64,000 bases of DNA, taken from Limiplasma sp034927815. GTDB lineage: Bacteria; Bacillota; Clostridia; Christensenellales; Aristaeellaceae. The position numbers were made by a program, and so were the translations under genes. The notes below the pieces were generated by a model that saw only the letters and a program-made list of their open reading frames with translations, was not told where the DNA came from and did no database searches. Position 1 is the first letter of the stretch. Each line of letters begins with the position of its first letter. The DNA lies in NCBI GenBank assembly GCA_034927815.1, contig JAYFPK010000005.1:62001-126000 (forward strand). Direction: 5' to 3'. This document shows, in pieces, positions 34,101-42,322 of this stretch.

Positions 34101-34251
34101 GCTTTTGCAGAAATGTGCGCAGATATTCCTGTTCGATGTTGGAGTTGTTCGGGCGGTCGGTAAAATCGCCGAGATAAGTATATTCCAGTTCATTCACAAA
34201 GAGTTTGACAACTCGCTCCTGCGTTTTCTTTTCTCTTTCACCGACGCTCAT
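31147..34251 (-). CDS. hsdR: Type I restriction enzyme, HsdR subunit
   Basis: The 1034-residue protein has an N-terminal nuclease region (RPDLVLYINGIAFGVIELKRS, a PD-ExK-like site near residues 130-150). A superfamily 2 translocase follows: Walker A TQGSGKSLTMVWLS, DECH box FVDECHRTQ, FVGFTGTPLM, and LLTGFDAPAATYLYIDK. It would cleave DNA at a distance after ATP-driven translocation when the HsdMS site is unmethylated. The gene is intact, 31 nt downstream of hsdS. Confidence 0.95.
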   Translation of the reverse strand: MSVGEREKKTQERVVKLFVNELEYTYLGDFTDRPNNSNIEQEYLRTFLQKQRYSDVIIDRAIRELTNIAGNQQLSLYDLNKATYALIRYGAKVSESVGQHKVTVNYVNWDKPLENDFYIAEEVTYYGKQQKRPDLVLYINGIAFGVIELKRSTVSMSEGIRQNLTNQRKEFIMPFFATIGLIMAGNDSEGLHYGVTGTPEKYFLSWREDETATDKVSVSIRQTNESHPVKLDKNLISLCSKERIVAILHNFIVYDAGTKKTCRPNQFFGVKAAQDYIKRRACGIIWHTQGSGKSLTMVWLSKWIKENMPDSRILIVTDRDELDTQIERVYKGVDEKIIRTKSGRDLVNKINDTSPALMCSLIHKFGRRGGEASEKDYESFIEEVKAALPQNFSPKGDFYVFVDECHRTQSGRLHKAMNIILPNAIFVGFTGTPLMKKDKLTSLEIFGPYIHKYKFDEAVRDKVVLDLRYEAREVEQDVVSQEKIDAWFESKTRGINDIAKARLKKRWGNLQKVFSSKARLGVIASDIIFDMETKPRLREDGRGNAMLVASSIYQACKYYEIFQDNGFKKCAIITSYTPNPSDLRTETVGEDGETETAEQYEIYRKMLDGKDADSFEAEVKQKFVEQPDQMKLLIVVDKLLTGFDAPAATYLYIDKSMRDHGLFQAICRVNRLDGEDKDFGYIIDYKDLFRSLEKAVEDYTSEAFDNYDAADVSGLLNNRLDKAKEQLDDALEALRALCEPVAMPKDEIDFIHYFCGRNSEAFDLDELEENMPKREQLYDLSSTAMRAFSEVSGELKEKYSYTSEQIKALDKEVQYYIWVRDSMRLASRDYVDLKGYDPDMRHLIDTYLSANPSRVLSSFGDIPLVQLLVECGIDAVKDMPAKTKKEQEAVAETIENNVQKEIVEKRQSNPKYYEKMSALLRELIEQRRNEVINYEEYLKRIVELAKDISQPESTSRYPERIRNSAAMQALYDNLDGDEELAVSVHQAILEARLDGFRGNIVKERKIRRSIEAALHGDKAKAEELMKIVIQQGEY

Positions 34252-34282
34252 ATAGAACCCTCCTCATCAATACATGCACCCG

Positions 34283-36073
34283 TTAACTAAAAAACTCCTT
34301 GCTTTCAAGTATTGCCTGATTGATAGCCGCATCTGTAAAATATGACTTCTGCAATTTCGGTGACCATTCCTTGTTGGAACGGATCACATCCTTGACAGCG
34401 TCAATATTAACCGCTTTACCGTTTTCCTCAAGCTCACAGACGGCCATATCCACCGTTGCAAGCACTTCAAGGTTTTTGGTATTCTTGTTTGTATTGTAAA
34501 ACCTGAACTTATCAAGCAGCCAATCAATCTCTGATTGCATATTGCCGACATACTTTAGGGCAGCAGCAATACTGCTGCCTTTGCTGAACTTCGATCCCTT
34601 GCTGTTACGTTCAACTACTATATATCCGCTCTTAATGGCAATCGACTCGCCGCCCTTATACCGAGCTTTCTCATTGTAGGGCCCAGCCGCCTTTTTCTTG
34701 AAAGCGGACACATCGGCATCCTGCTTGCGGCGCAGCAAATATAAGAGCTTTTGTACCTTCACGCGTCCAAGGATGAACCTATAATCGTAGAAGGCATTGA
34801 CAATCGCAGATATGGCAATGGCGTCATCGTAATGTTGATTGTGGCCTTTTGGTGCAGTTTCCACCTTTTTATCAGTTTCTACCAGTCGTATCCGCCCCGT
34901 CAGTAGCTCCTGCATCATGCCCTGCTTAATAAGACGGTATTTCGCTAATTTCTTTTCAAGCTGCTCGATTTCGGCATCCATGTCGGATAAGATGGATGCG
35001 ATGGCAGTTTGTTCATCATACGATGGCACATCAACTACTATAGACGATAAATCACCTTTTGAAATCTCTAAAAATGTTGATCCGATTGCTTTTTCAAGCA
35101 TCTTGGGTTTCAATGTGCAAATCAAGTAATATAGCCATTCATTACTAATTGATTTGTTCGTAATCAACGATTTGAACCCTTGATTAGTTGTTATTTCGGC
35201 TCGTGCAATCCTTACTTCTCCAATGGTCGCTCTGCTACAAAGTAATAATGTACCTGCCGGCAACAGTGCTGCAGAACTTGCAGACAACCCTTTTTGAGTA
35301 ATCTTGTTAGCAGTAGAAGATATGTATTTTGACTGGCACGAAGTAATATCTGTTGGTGTGCACCATAGAATATCTCCATTCCAGTACTCGCACACTGCCG
35401 TACTTGGTGTACCGCCGTTTATTATAGAACATATTTCACCTAAGGATGTTTCAGCCCACTCCTTGCTAAACCCCGATAGACGCTTTTTCCCTGTGAGAAG
35501 CTCCTGCATCGCCCCCTGCTTAATGGCCTTTTTCTTCGCTACCAGCTTTTCAAGAGATAAAATCAGGCTGTCTGCATCAGAAAGAGCTTCGGCAATGACG
35601 GTTTGTTCAGGCAGTGGTACGATTTTAAATAATAAGTTCTTTATCTTTTCCAGTGTTAATCGTGTTATAGCATTTCCAGACATCGCATCTTTGATTTGCT
35701 GTTGCCCGTTATAAGACAGTATTTGTTGAAGGTAGAACCTTGCATCATGTTGATTTGGATCAAATCGAAGAACCGCGACACTCGATAATAAGCTGAACTC
35801 TTCCCAAAGAGGGTTTATTGTCGCATTTCCCGTGTTTGCTCCATCTTTAGTCAAGAGCAAATCTCCATGTTTAACATTGCAGCGTTCATATATTTTCGAA
35901 TGTTGATATGCATCAATTCTCTGAGCATCAGAGATATCAAATGTTCCATATCCTATGTTTCTAGAAGTAACATACAGGTACTCTCCGCCATTTACGACAG
36001 GAGAAAAATGTGTGCCATCTTGTATTTTGGTACATATTGTTTTTAGTGGTGCATTCTCCCGTTCGGTTACCAT
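34283..36073 (-). CDS. hsdS: Type I specificity subunit HsdS with an extra C-terminal domain
   Basis: The 596-residue protein is longer than the usual 400-450. It has two target-recognition domains, each followed by the conserved spacer helix: KKKAIKQGAMQELLTGKKRL near residue 190 and YRLIKQGMMQELLTGRIRL near 380. Beyond about residue 405 an extra 190 residues follow, with FILGRVKVQKLLYLLRR and AAGPYNEKARYKGG. This recalls the Panacea/DUF4065 (SocA-like) antitoxin fold, which has a K-QKLLY helix and a GP-Y strand. The domain could attach a regulatory or protein-binding module to the complex. The hsdS identity is firm; the extra-domain family is tentative. Confidence 0.92.
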   Translation of the reverse strand: MVTERENAPLKTICTKIQDGTHFSPVVNGGEYLYVTSRNIGYGTFDISDAQRIDAYQHSKIYERCNVKHGDLLLTKDGANTGNATINPLWEEFSLLSSVAVLRFDPNQHDARFYLQQILSYNGQQQIKDAMSGNAITRLTLEKIKNLLFKIVPLPEQTVIAEALSDADSLILSLEKLVAKKKAIKQGAMQELLTGKKRLSGFSKEWAETSLGEICSIINGGTPSTAVCEYWNGDILWCTPTDITSCQSKYISSTANKITQKGLSASSAALLPAGTLLLCSRATIGEVRIARAEITTNQGFKSLITNKSISNEWLYYLICTLKPKMLEKAIGSTFLEISKGDLSSIVVDVPSYDEQTAIASILSDMDAEIEQLEKKLAKYRLIKQGMMQELLTGRIRLVETDKKVETAPKGHNQHYDDAIAISAIVNAFYDYRFILGRVKVQKLLYLLRRKQDADVSAFKKKAAGPYNEKARYKGGESIAIKSGYIVVERNSKGSKFSKGSSIAAALKYVGNMQSEIDWLLDKFRFYNTNKNTKNLEVLATVDMAVCELEENGKAVNIDAVKDVIRSNKEWSPKLQKSYFTDAAINQAILESKEFFS

Positions 36074-38547
36074 TCAAATCCCATCCTTTCCAAATGAGAT
36101 TTGACCTTGTTTTCTAGTTTTATAACCTCATCCTCGCATTCGGGCAGTGTGAACTCATACCGCCCTACCAACTCGGTAACGCGAGAAGAAAGGTGATAGG
36201 ACACGGCAGAATGGATAGCGTCAATGCCGTTATAGATGGTGCAGAGCCATTTTTCTTCCACCAAAAGCTGCTTAATCTCCGCATTGGTTAACTGCTCATA
36301 TTTCTCCCGCGCGGTCATATCGAGCGCAATGTCTGCCTGTTTCAACAGCTTCTTAGCGACAGAAACACGCTCGGATTGCAATAAGTACTCCTTTAGCACC
36401 TGAATCTCAGCAGCGTTATCAACATTATTCTTAACTACTTTCAAACGAGCCTTAATCGTGGCATCTTTCAAATCATCTAAGGCAGTGAAATATCCTTCTT
36501 CGCCGCTGTTCTCATCTACAAGCTCCTCAAGTTGCGCCGAGATACTATCCAGCTCGCCCTGATGCTTTTGCAAAGCCTTGAGTTCCGCAGGATAAAAATG
36601 CTCAATCAGTAGCGCTTTGGGGATGATTTCACCATCATAACTTTTTACCTTGTCGGTTCTTTCTTCTACCGTGGTGCCATTGACTTTTTTCTTTTTGGTA
36701 GCGTACTCATAGGCGATTTTGCGTCCGACTTCATAACCGTCAAAACAGACGGCATATACATCGTCCTGCATGGTATCCGCCCAATATTCCATCAACTTTT
36801 GGTAAACATCATATTTATCAATCAATGGAACATCGGAAAAGGCCAAAAGAAGAGATTCCGACAGCTCGCGGATGATCGTCTTTGGCTCGTTCCCTTGGTT
36901 AAGATCCATCAGCTTGGGTGTGACCTGTTCTTTCCATACCGAATACGCGCCATCCACCATATTAGCGTGGCTGATAAATTCCGCATGAGAGGTGATGGCG
37001 CCAACCACATCAGCCTTTTCTATCACAGGCTGATAATATCCATCACGCAGCGGCTTAAACAACATGTCCTTCATAGAGGGGTAGACCTTCCAGAACTCCG
37101 CCATGTTTTCAATATCGACCGCAGGAATACCGCCATTCAAATGCGCGTTGATGTCCTGCAAATCTTCCGGCTCGCTGCTGTCGATATAGCGGGGAATGTT
37201 CAGGTTATACTCGTTGGTGACTTTGATTTCATCGTTGGGCACAAAACGGGAGTATTTGTCCAGTTCAATCTGCCCATTAAACACTGTAACAATTTTATGT
37301 ATATCCTGTTCGCGCAGGCGGTTTTTGTTGCCGTCTTTGATAAAGCCCTTGGATGCATCGATCATAAAAACGCCCTGACGCTCTGGTGCATCCTCTTTAT
37401 CAATCACAATAATGCAGGCAGGAATGCCCGTTCCAAAAAACAGGTTAGCGGGCAGGCCAATAATACCCTTAATATAACCTCGGTCAATGATTTCTTTACG
37501 GATTTCGGCCTCTGAATTGCCGCGGAACAAAACGCCGTGCGGCAGAATGATGGCGGCCTTGCCTGTAGATTTTAATGAGCGTAGCACATGAAGAAACCAT
37601 GCATAGTCACCGTTCTTTTCCGGCGGTATTTTATACCCATCAAAGCGGCCAAATGGTTCTGTGGCGACATCGCCTTTGACAGTGATGTTCATGCCATCCA
37701 TCCAAGACTTATAGGAGAACGGCGGATTCATGACAATGTAGTCAAATGTTCGGAGCAGATTGGGATTGCGCTCATCTTTGAATTGTGGGTTGGCAAGTGT
37801 ACTCTTGTTGCCTGCAACCTCAGCTGCCGCCATATTGTGCAACACAAAGTTCATACGGGCAAGGCCAGCCGTCTCTTTCGTTATCTCTTGCCCATAAATT
37901 GCTACATTCGGAGTGCCGTCTGCTTTTTTGGGGGCAGCGTCCGCAGCGCGAATCAGCAGTGAGCCCGATCCGCACGCAGGATCATATAGGATCTTATCCG
38001 TCCCTGTTGCCTGGTCAATCCCAATAATCTGTGCAATAATGCGGGAAACCTCAGCAGGAGTATAAAACTGCCCTTTGCTTTTTCCGGAATCTTTGGCAAA
38101 GTTCTGCATCAAATATTCATAGGCATCGCCTAGAATATCGTCGCCGCCTGCGCGATTATACGTGAAATCAAGCTCCGGCTTTTGAAAAATCTCTATCAGG
38201 CCGGAGAGCTTGTCCACAGCCTCTTTATCAGTGCCAAGTTCCTCACTGTTAAAGTCGGCAATATCTATAATTCCTTTTAATTCGTTTGCTTCTGCAAGTG
38301 CGCCAATGGCAATATTGATGCCCTCGCCAATATTTTTCGTGCCCTTGAGCTTGATTATATCATCAAAGCTGCCACCCTGCGGAACTTCGATGTCCCACAT
38401 ATCATTGCTCTTAAAACGGTCAGAGACATATTTAACGAACAACAGCGTCAGGATATAATCCTTATAACGCGCAGGCTCAACACCTCCGCGCAGTTTATCA
38501 CATGCAGCCCATATTTGGCTGTAAATCTCACTTTTCTTGATAGCCAT
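36067..38547 (-). CDS. hsdM: Type I adenine methyltransferase, HsdM subunit
   Basis: The product has 826 residues, longer than the common 500-550. It shows the HsdM N-terminal helical region (IWAACDKLRGGVEPARYKDYILTLLFVKYVSDRF), SAM motif I LYDPACGSGSLLIRAADA and catalytic motif IV YIVMNPPFSYKSW, so it methylates N6 of adenine. The final 330 residues form a charged, helical extension. The gene overlaps hsdS by 7 nt and lies 5 nt after the XRE gene. All three hsd genes appear intact, so the system is probably active. Confidence 0.95.
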   Translation of the reverse strand: MAIKKSEIYSQIWAACDKLRGGVEPARYKDYILTLLFVKYVSDRFKSNDMWDIEVPQGGSFDDIIKLKGTKNIGEGINIAIGALAEANELKGIIDIADFNSEELGTDKEAVDKLSGLIEIFQKPELDFTYNRAGGDDILGDAYEYLMQNFAKDSGKSKGQFYTPAEVSRIIAQIIGIDQATGTDKILYDPACGSGSLLIRAADAAPKKADGTPNVAIYGQEITKETAGLARMNFVLHNMAAAEVAGNKSTLANPQFKDERNPNLLRTFDYIVMNPPFSYKSWMDGMNITVKGDVATEPFGRFDGYKIPPEKNGDYAWFLHVLRSLKSTGKAAIILPHGVLFRGNSEAEIRKEIIDRGYIKGIIGLPANLFFGTGIPACIIVIDKEDAPERQGVFMIDASKGFIKDGNKNRLREQDIHKIVTVFNGQIELDKYSRFVPNDEIKVTNEYNLNIPRYIDSSEPEDLQDINAHLNGGIPAVDIENMAEFWKVYPSMKDMLFKPLRDGYYQPVIEKADVVGAITSHAEFISHANMVDGAYSVWKEQVTPKLMDLNQGNEPKTIIRELSESLLLAFSDVPLIDKYDVYQKLMEYWADTMQDDVYAVCFDGYEVGRKIAYEYATKKKKVNGTTVEERTDKVKSYDGEIIPKALLIEHFYPAELKALQKHQGELDSISAQLEELVDENSGEEGYFTALDDLKDATIKARLKVVKNNVDNAAEIQVLKEYLLQSERVSVAKKLLKQADIALDMTAREKYEQLTNAEIKQLLVEEKWLCTIYNGIDAIHSAVSYHLSSRVTELVGRYEFTLPECEDEVIKLENKVKSHLERMGFEW

Positions 38548-38552
38548 AGCCG

Positions 38553-38774
38553 TTATTTCTCTCCTTCGCCTTTTTTCTGGAGCATGGCTTCCGCTTTAAT
38601 CCCATGCTGCTCACAAAAGGCAAAGAATACCGACTTTGCCATCTTGTTCGGGTGAGTTTTACCGTTTTCCCACCGATTGATCGTTGCAAAACTGATTTTT
38701 AAGGCATGTGCCATTTCTTCTTGGCTCATGCCCAATTTTTCACGGGCGTTTTTCACAATAGAAGGAAAATCCAT
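38553..38774 (-). CDS. XRE-family helix-turn-helix regulator of the restriction operon
   Basis: The ATG at 38774 follows GAGGTGA and gives 73 residues. The helix-turn-helix is SQEEMAHALKISFATINRWENGK, with an NKMAKS helix after it. It is the first gene of the island and may act as a controller protein delaying hsd expression after transfer. That role is inferred from position. Confidence 0.85.
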   Translation of the reverse strand: MDFPSIVKNAREKLGMSQEEMAHALKISFATINRWENGKTHPNKMAKSVFFAFCEQHGIKAEAMLQKKGEGEK

Positions 38775-38926
38775 TGAGTTCACCTCACTCACGAATTATA
38801 GCACATGTCATAGCATCTGTATACATCTTTTGACAATTTTCTCGGCTAATCCACCGCTACATTGATGATTCATAACCCCTTTTTGCCTCGTGTACCATAC
38901 TGTCTGATTTGTACCGCTTTACTTAG

Positions 38927-39049
38927 CACTACAGCGAACATAGAGGCTTCCCAAAGGATTGCTTCTGCGAATTCGATCAAAATTAGCGAGTAGCATTGCC
39001 GCGAGTTTGGTGGTTTACAATAGAAATCAAGTCCTTGTTCGCTGTAGTG
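38927..39049. repeat. Inverted repeats enclosing a ~95-bp spacer (MITE-like)
   Basis: CACTACAGCGAACA (38927-38940) recurs as its exact reverse complement at 39036-39049. The similarity extends a few bases outward (ACTTAG/GTTAGT). The enclosed DNA has no gene. It sits at the right border of the restriction island, between the XRE gene promoter and the recombinase terminator. Confidence 0.6.
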
Positions 39050-39063
39050 TTAGTTTTCTCAAC

Positions 39064-39112
39064 AAAAAAAGCCCGCACCCCTCGGTATCGCACCGGAGGA
39101 TGCGGGCTTTTC
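39064..39112 (-). terminator. Terminator of the serine recombinase genes
   Basis: On the minus strand AAGCCCGCATCC and GGGGTGCGGGCTT form the stem, followed by seven T. It has a degenerate twin at 29889-29927. Confidence 0.8.
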
Positions 39113-39116
39113 GTTT

Positions 39117-40718
39117 CTATATTTCGATGGTAATTTCCATCTGGTTTCGGAAGGTGAATGTAATGCGCGCTGCGTCGCTGACCGTCATATGGTCGACCGC
39201 CGCATTCCAGAGCGTGGGTGTGAATTCGGCAACAACCGCGTCGCTCTTCAGCAGGGAATTCAGAAAGAGGTCAATGGAATGCCGCTTGGCTTTCCGTGTG
39301 GCGCATTCAGCCTCGATGGCAGCAACCCGCGTGGCCGCATCCTCGTACCGCTTGGCCAGAGTGTCGTATCGCTGTTGGTAGTCTGCTTGGTTGAGCGCCA
39401 TGCTGGCATTTTGTGAAATGGCCTGCTGGATCAATTCGTCCACCACGGCCATCTCGTCCCGCAAGGCGGCGGCTTCGCGTTCAATGGACGCAGTATCCAT
39501 CAAATACGACAGGATTGCCTTGTACTCCCCTGCGATGGAGAAGCGCTTAGCTAAAAGTTGATTGTAGGCCTCAAGGAAGCACCGCTCAATGCAGTTCTCC
39601 GTCAGGTGAGGGGTTTGGCATTTATAGCCGTCTTTGAACTTAGCATTGCACTGCCAAATCACCCGGCGGTATTTGCTGTTGGAGTGCCAGACCTTGCTCC
39701 CATACCTTTCGTCGCAGCAGCCACATATGATTTTCCCCGCAAAAGCGCTTGTTCCGTTGTGTTGTTTTCCGTTTAGTTTGCGCCGGGCAAGCTCTTGCTG
39801 AACCATCTCGAACATATCCGCAGGGACGATGGCGGGATGGCTGCCTTCCACATAATACTGTGGCACCTCGCCTTCGTTCACCTTCATCGTCTTATTCAGG
39901 AAGTCGGTGCAGAAGGTCTTTTGTAAAAGAGCGTCCCCCTTGTACTTCTCATTCGCAAGGATGCTCAGGATGGTGTTGGTCAGCCACTTTTTCTTGCCTG
40001 CAGGAGATGGAGTACCGTCCGCCATGAGGATTTCAGCGATACCGTAGGGCGTTTTCCCTTCAAGGAAAAGGCGATAGATGCGCAGGACAATTTCTGCTTC
40101 TTTCTCCACAATCTCCGGCAGGCCATCCTCGCCTTTTCGATATCCAAGGAACCGTTTGTAAGGCATGGACACCTTGCCGTCTGCGAAACGCTTTCTCATA
40201 CCCCAGGTCACATTTTCTGAGATGGTGCGGCTCTCTTCCTGCGCCATGCTGGACATGATGGTTATGAGCAGTTCGCCGTTGGTATCCAAGGTGTAGATGT
40301 TCTGTTCCTCGAAGTAAACCTCTACACCCCGCTCTTTGAGCAAGCGAATGGTCTGCAGAGAGTCCACGGTGTTGCGGGCAAAGCGGGAAACGGACTTTGT
40401 GATAATGAGGTCTATTTTCCCGTCCAGCGCATCCTGAACCATATCGTTGAATCTCTCGCGCTTTTTTGTGTTCGTCCCGGTAATGCCCTTGTCCGCGTAC
40501 ACATCAACAAATTCCCATGCGGCATTGGACTGGATGTATTCGGTATAGTAGCTTACCTGCGCTGCGTAGGAGGTTTGCTGTTCTTCGCTATTCGTGGAAA
40601 CGCGGGCATAGGCCGCAACACGGCGCTTTCGGGTGCGGGCAATCGGCATTGCTGTGAAACGGTTCAGGGTAGCGGGAACCACCGTGACACGCGGTGTGAT
40701 AACGCGGGCTTCGCTCAT
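39117..40718 (-). CDS. Large serine recombinase (integrase), gene 2 of a tandem pair
   Basis: The 533-residue protein starts with a resolvase catalytic domain: AAYARVSTNSEEQQTSYAAQ contains the nucleophile Ser, and ITKSVSRFARNTVDSL the Arg patch. It continues through the recombinase domain (RFLGYRKGEDGLPEIVEKEA), a zinc ribbon (CGCCDERYGSKVW ... WQCNAKF) and a coiled-coil C-terminus. Such enzymes integrate and excise phages at short attB/attP sites. The start overlaps the stop of the upstream recombinase (ATGA). The 3' end has a decayed relative at 29.9 kb. Confidence 0.94.
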   Translation of the reverse strand: MSEARVITPRVTVVPATLNRFTAMPIARTRKRRVAAYARVSTNSEEQQTSYAAQVSYYTEYIQSNAAWEFVDVYADKGITGTNTKKRERFNDMVQDALDGKIDLIITKSVSRFARNTVDSLQTIRLLKERGVEVYFEEQNIYTLDTNGELLITIMSSMAQEESRTISENVTWGMRKRFADGKVSMPYKRFLGYRKGEDGLPEIVEKEAEIVLRIYRLFLEGKTPYGIAEILMADGTPSPAGKKKWLTNTILSILANEKYKGDALLQKTFCTDFLNKTMKVNEGEVPQYYVEGSHPAIVPADMFEMVQQELARRKLNGKQHNGTSAFAGKIICGCCDERYGSKVWHSNSKYRRVIWQCNAKFKDGYKCQTPHLTENCIERCFLEAYNQLLAKRFSIAGEYKAILSYLMDTASIEREAAALRDEMAVVDELIQQAISQNASMALNQADYQQRYDTLAKRYEDAATRVAAIEAECATRKAKRHSIDLFLNSLLKSDAVVAEFTPTLWNAAVDHMTVSDAARITFTFRNQMEITIEI

Positions 40719-42013
40719 TGTTCATATCTCCTTCTCGCGTGGGCCGCTGCCTGCTGGCGCATGGATTCATCCCAGCTATCACGCCGGGATTTGTCCTGCC
40801 ACACGCGGGTTTCCTCGGTACCGTCTTTGAATACATAGACCAGATGGTTGAATGCCGGAACACGAATCTCCTGGATTTGCGCTCTAAAAACGGTCTCGTC
40901 AAACTCGCTCAATCCAAGTACGGAAGCCGTGGTATCCATCAAGATATCTTCGGGGATTTGTTTGGCGTGGCAGTATGCCTTACCCAACTGCAGGTATGTG
41001 GCGCATTTCCATGCAACCTTGCCCAGCGTCGTTTTGCGGTTGTATGCCTTGCCGCAATTCCCACAGATGAGCTTCCCCCGGAAGGGGTAATCCGTGGGCT
41101 GGTATTCATAAGGATGAAAATACTCGCCCCGCGCCTTGAGCATGGCCTGAACACGGTCAAAATCCGCGCGGGCGATGATGGGTTCATGATGGTCGCGGAC
41201 ATAGTATTGCGGAAGTTCACCACGGTTCCTGCGGTCTTTCTTGGTCAAATGATCTTCGCGGAAGCCCTTCTGCAACAGCAGGTCACCGACATATTTTTCG
41301 TTGCGGAGGACTTCATCAAGGGTGGAATCACTCCAATTCTGACCGGTCTTTGTCGGGATGCCGCGTGCAACGATCTTTCGGTATATCGCATTGCGCCCCA
41401 TTCCGCTGAGATAGTCGGCAAAGATCATCTGCACGATAGTTGCTTCTTCCGGGATGATCGAAAAAGTGCCACGGTGGATTCTATAACCAAAAATCCGTGT
41501 GGTCGTGGGAATCCCCGCCTTGAAGTTCTTTCGGATGCGCCACTTGCAGTTTTCAGAAACATCCCGGCTTTCTTCCTGCGCATAAGAAGCGAGGATGGAA
41601 AGCATCAACTCTCCACCCTCGCTCACGGAATGAATATTCTGTTCTTCAAAGTAGACATCAATGCCCAGCGCCTTGAGCTCTCTCACCGTTTCCAGAAGCG
41701 TCACCGTGTTTCGGGCAAAGCGTGCGATGCTTTTGGTGATGATCATATCGATCTTCCCTGCCCGGCAATCAGCGAGCATCCGCTGGAAGTCTGCCCGGCT
41801 GTCCTTGGTTCCGGTTAGCGCCTTGTCCACATATACCCCGGCGTATTCCCAATTGGGATTCTTCTGGATGTATCCGCTGTAGTAGCTCACCTGTGCTGAC
41901 AATGAATGCAGCATTGCATCTTTCTTGGATGAAACGCGGGCATAGGCACAGACCCGCATGCGCACCCGAGTGGGCGGTTTGCTCCGCATGACCTTTTGTA
42001 TTTTTCTCGTCAC
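40715..42013 (-). CDS. Large serine recombinase, gene 1 of the tandem pair
   Basis: The GTG at 42013 follows AAGGAGGTG and gives 432 residues. Catalytic block CAYARVSSKKDAMLHSLSAQ, Arg patch ITKSIARFARNTVTLLE, recombinase domain, and zinc ribbon CGNCGKAYNRKT ... WKCATYLQ are all present. It is shorter than its partner and clearly different in sequence. Adjacent overlapping pairs of this type occur in Clostridia phages and conjugative elements; both may be needed, or one may direct excision. Confidence 0.93.
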   Translation of the reverse strand: MTRKIQKVMRSKPPTRVRMRVCAYARVSSKKDAMLHSLSAQVSYYSGYIQKNPNWEYAGVYVDKALTGTKDSRADFQRMLADCRAGKIDMIITKSIARFARNTVTLLETVRELKALGIDVYFEEQNIHSVSEGGELMLSILASYAQEESRDVSENCKWRIRKNFKAGIPTTTRIFGYRIHRGTFSIIPEEATIVQMIFADYLSGMGRNAIYRKIVARGIPTKTGQNWSDSTLDEVLRNEKYVGDLLLQKGFREDHLTKKDRRNRGELPQYYVRDHHEPIIARADFDRVQAMLKARGEYFHPYEYQPTDYPFRGKLICGNCGKAYNRKTTLGKVAWKCATYLQLGKAYCHAKQIPEDILMDTTASVLGLSEFDETVFRAQIQEIRVPAFNHLVYVFKDGTEETRVWQDKSRRDSWDESMRQQAAAHARRRYEQ

Positions 42014-42038
42014 GCAATTCACCTCCTTGTAGTGTCGC

Positions 42039-42067
42039 ATATTACCTCTGGTGCCCGAAGATAGCAA
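42039..42067 (-). promoter_or_regulatory. Promoter of the recombinase pair
   Basis: On the minus strand TTGCTA (42067-42062), a 17-nt spacer and TAATAT (42044-42039) precede the GTG start by about 25 nt and follow the late-operon terminator. Confidence 0.6.
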
Positions 42068-42092
42068 GTTAATAAGGTAGGTTCGCAGATAG

Positions 42093-42150
42093 AAAAGGCC
42101 ACGGTGAAGCATATCCCATGATATTTGGATAAGCTCTGCCGTGGCCTTTT
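42093..42150 (-). terminator. Late-operon terminator
   Basis: AAAAGGCCACGG (42093-42104) and CCGTGGCCTTTT (42139-42150) form a perfect 12-bp stem with an imperfectly paired 34-nt cap. It separates the phage late genes from the recombinase transcription unit and can work in both directions. Confidence 0.75.
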
Positions 42151-42152
42151 AC

Positions 42153-42308
42153 TTATGCCGCCTTGAATATGGGCCGGTATTTCTCCTGCAGGTAGCCTTC
42201 AATTCGATGAAAGTCATCTGCTGAGATAATCCCCTTGTTAAGCATCGTTTTGGAGATGGCTACCATGGCCTGATAGCGCATCTCCCGTTCAAACTGATCG
42301 GAGGTCAA
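42153..42308 (-). CDS. Small SHOCT-like phage protein (51 residues)
   Basis: From a TTG at 42308, with GGGAGGGG upstream, the frame reads TSDQFEREMRYQAMVAISK, then MLNKGIISADDFHRIEGYL and ends KYRPIFKAA. The short helical pattern with L-x-K-G-I-I-(T/S)-x-x-(D/E)-(F/Y) is that of SHOCT-type oligomerisation domains. These are often encoded next to serine recombinases of Clostridia elements. It is the last gene of the late operon, 14 nt after the endolysin. Confidence 0.75.
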   Translation of the reverse strand: MTSDQFEREMRYQAMVAISKTMLNKGIISADDFHRIEGYLQEKYRPIFKAA

Positions 42309-42322
42309 AGCAACCCCTCCCT

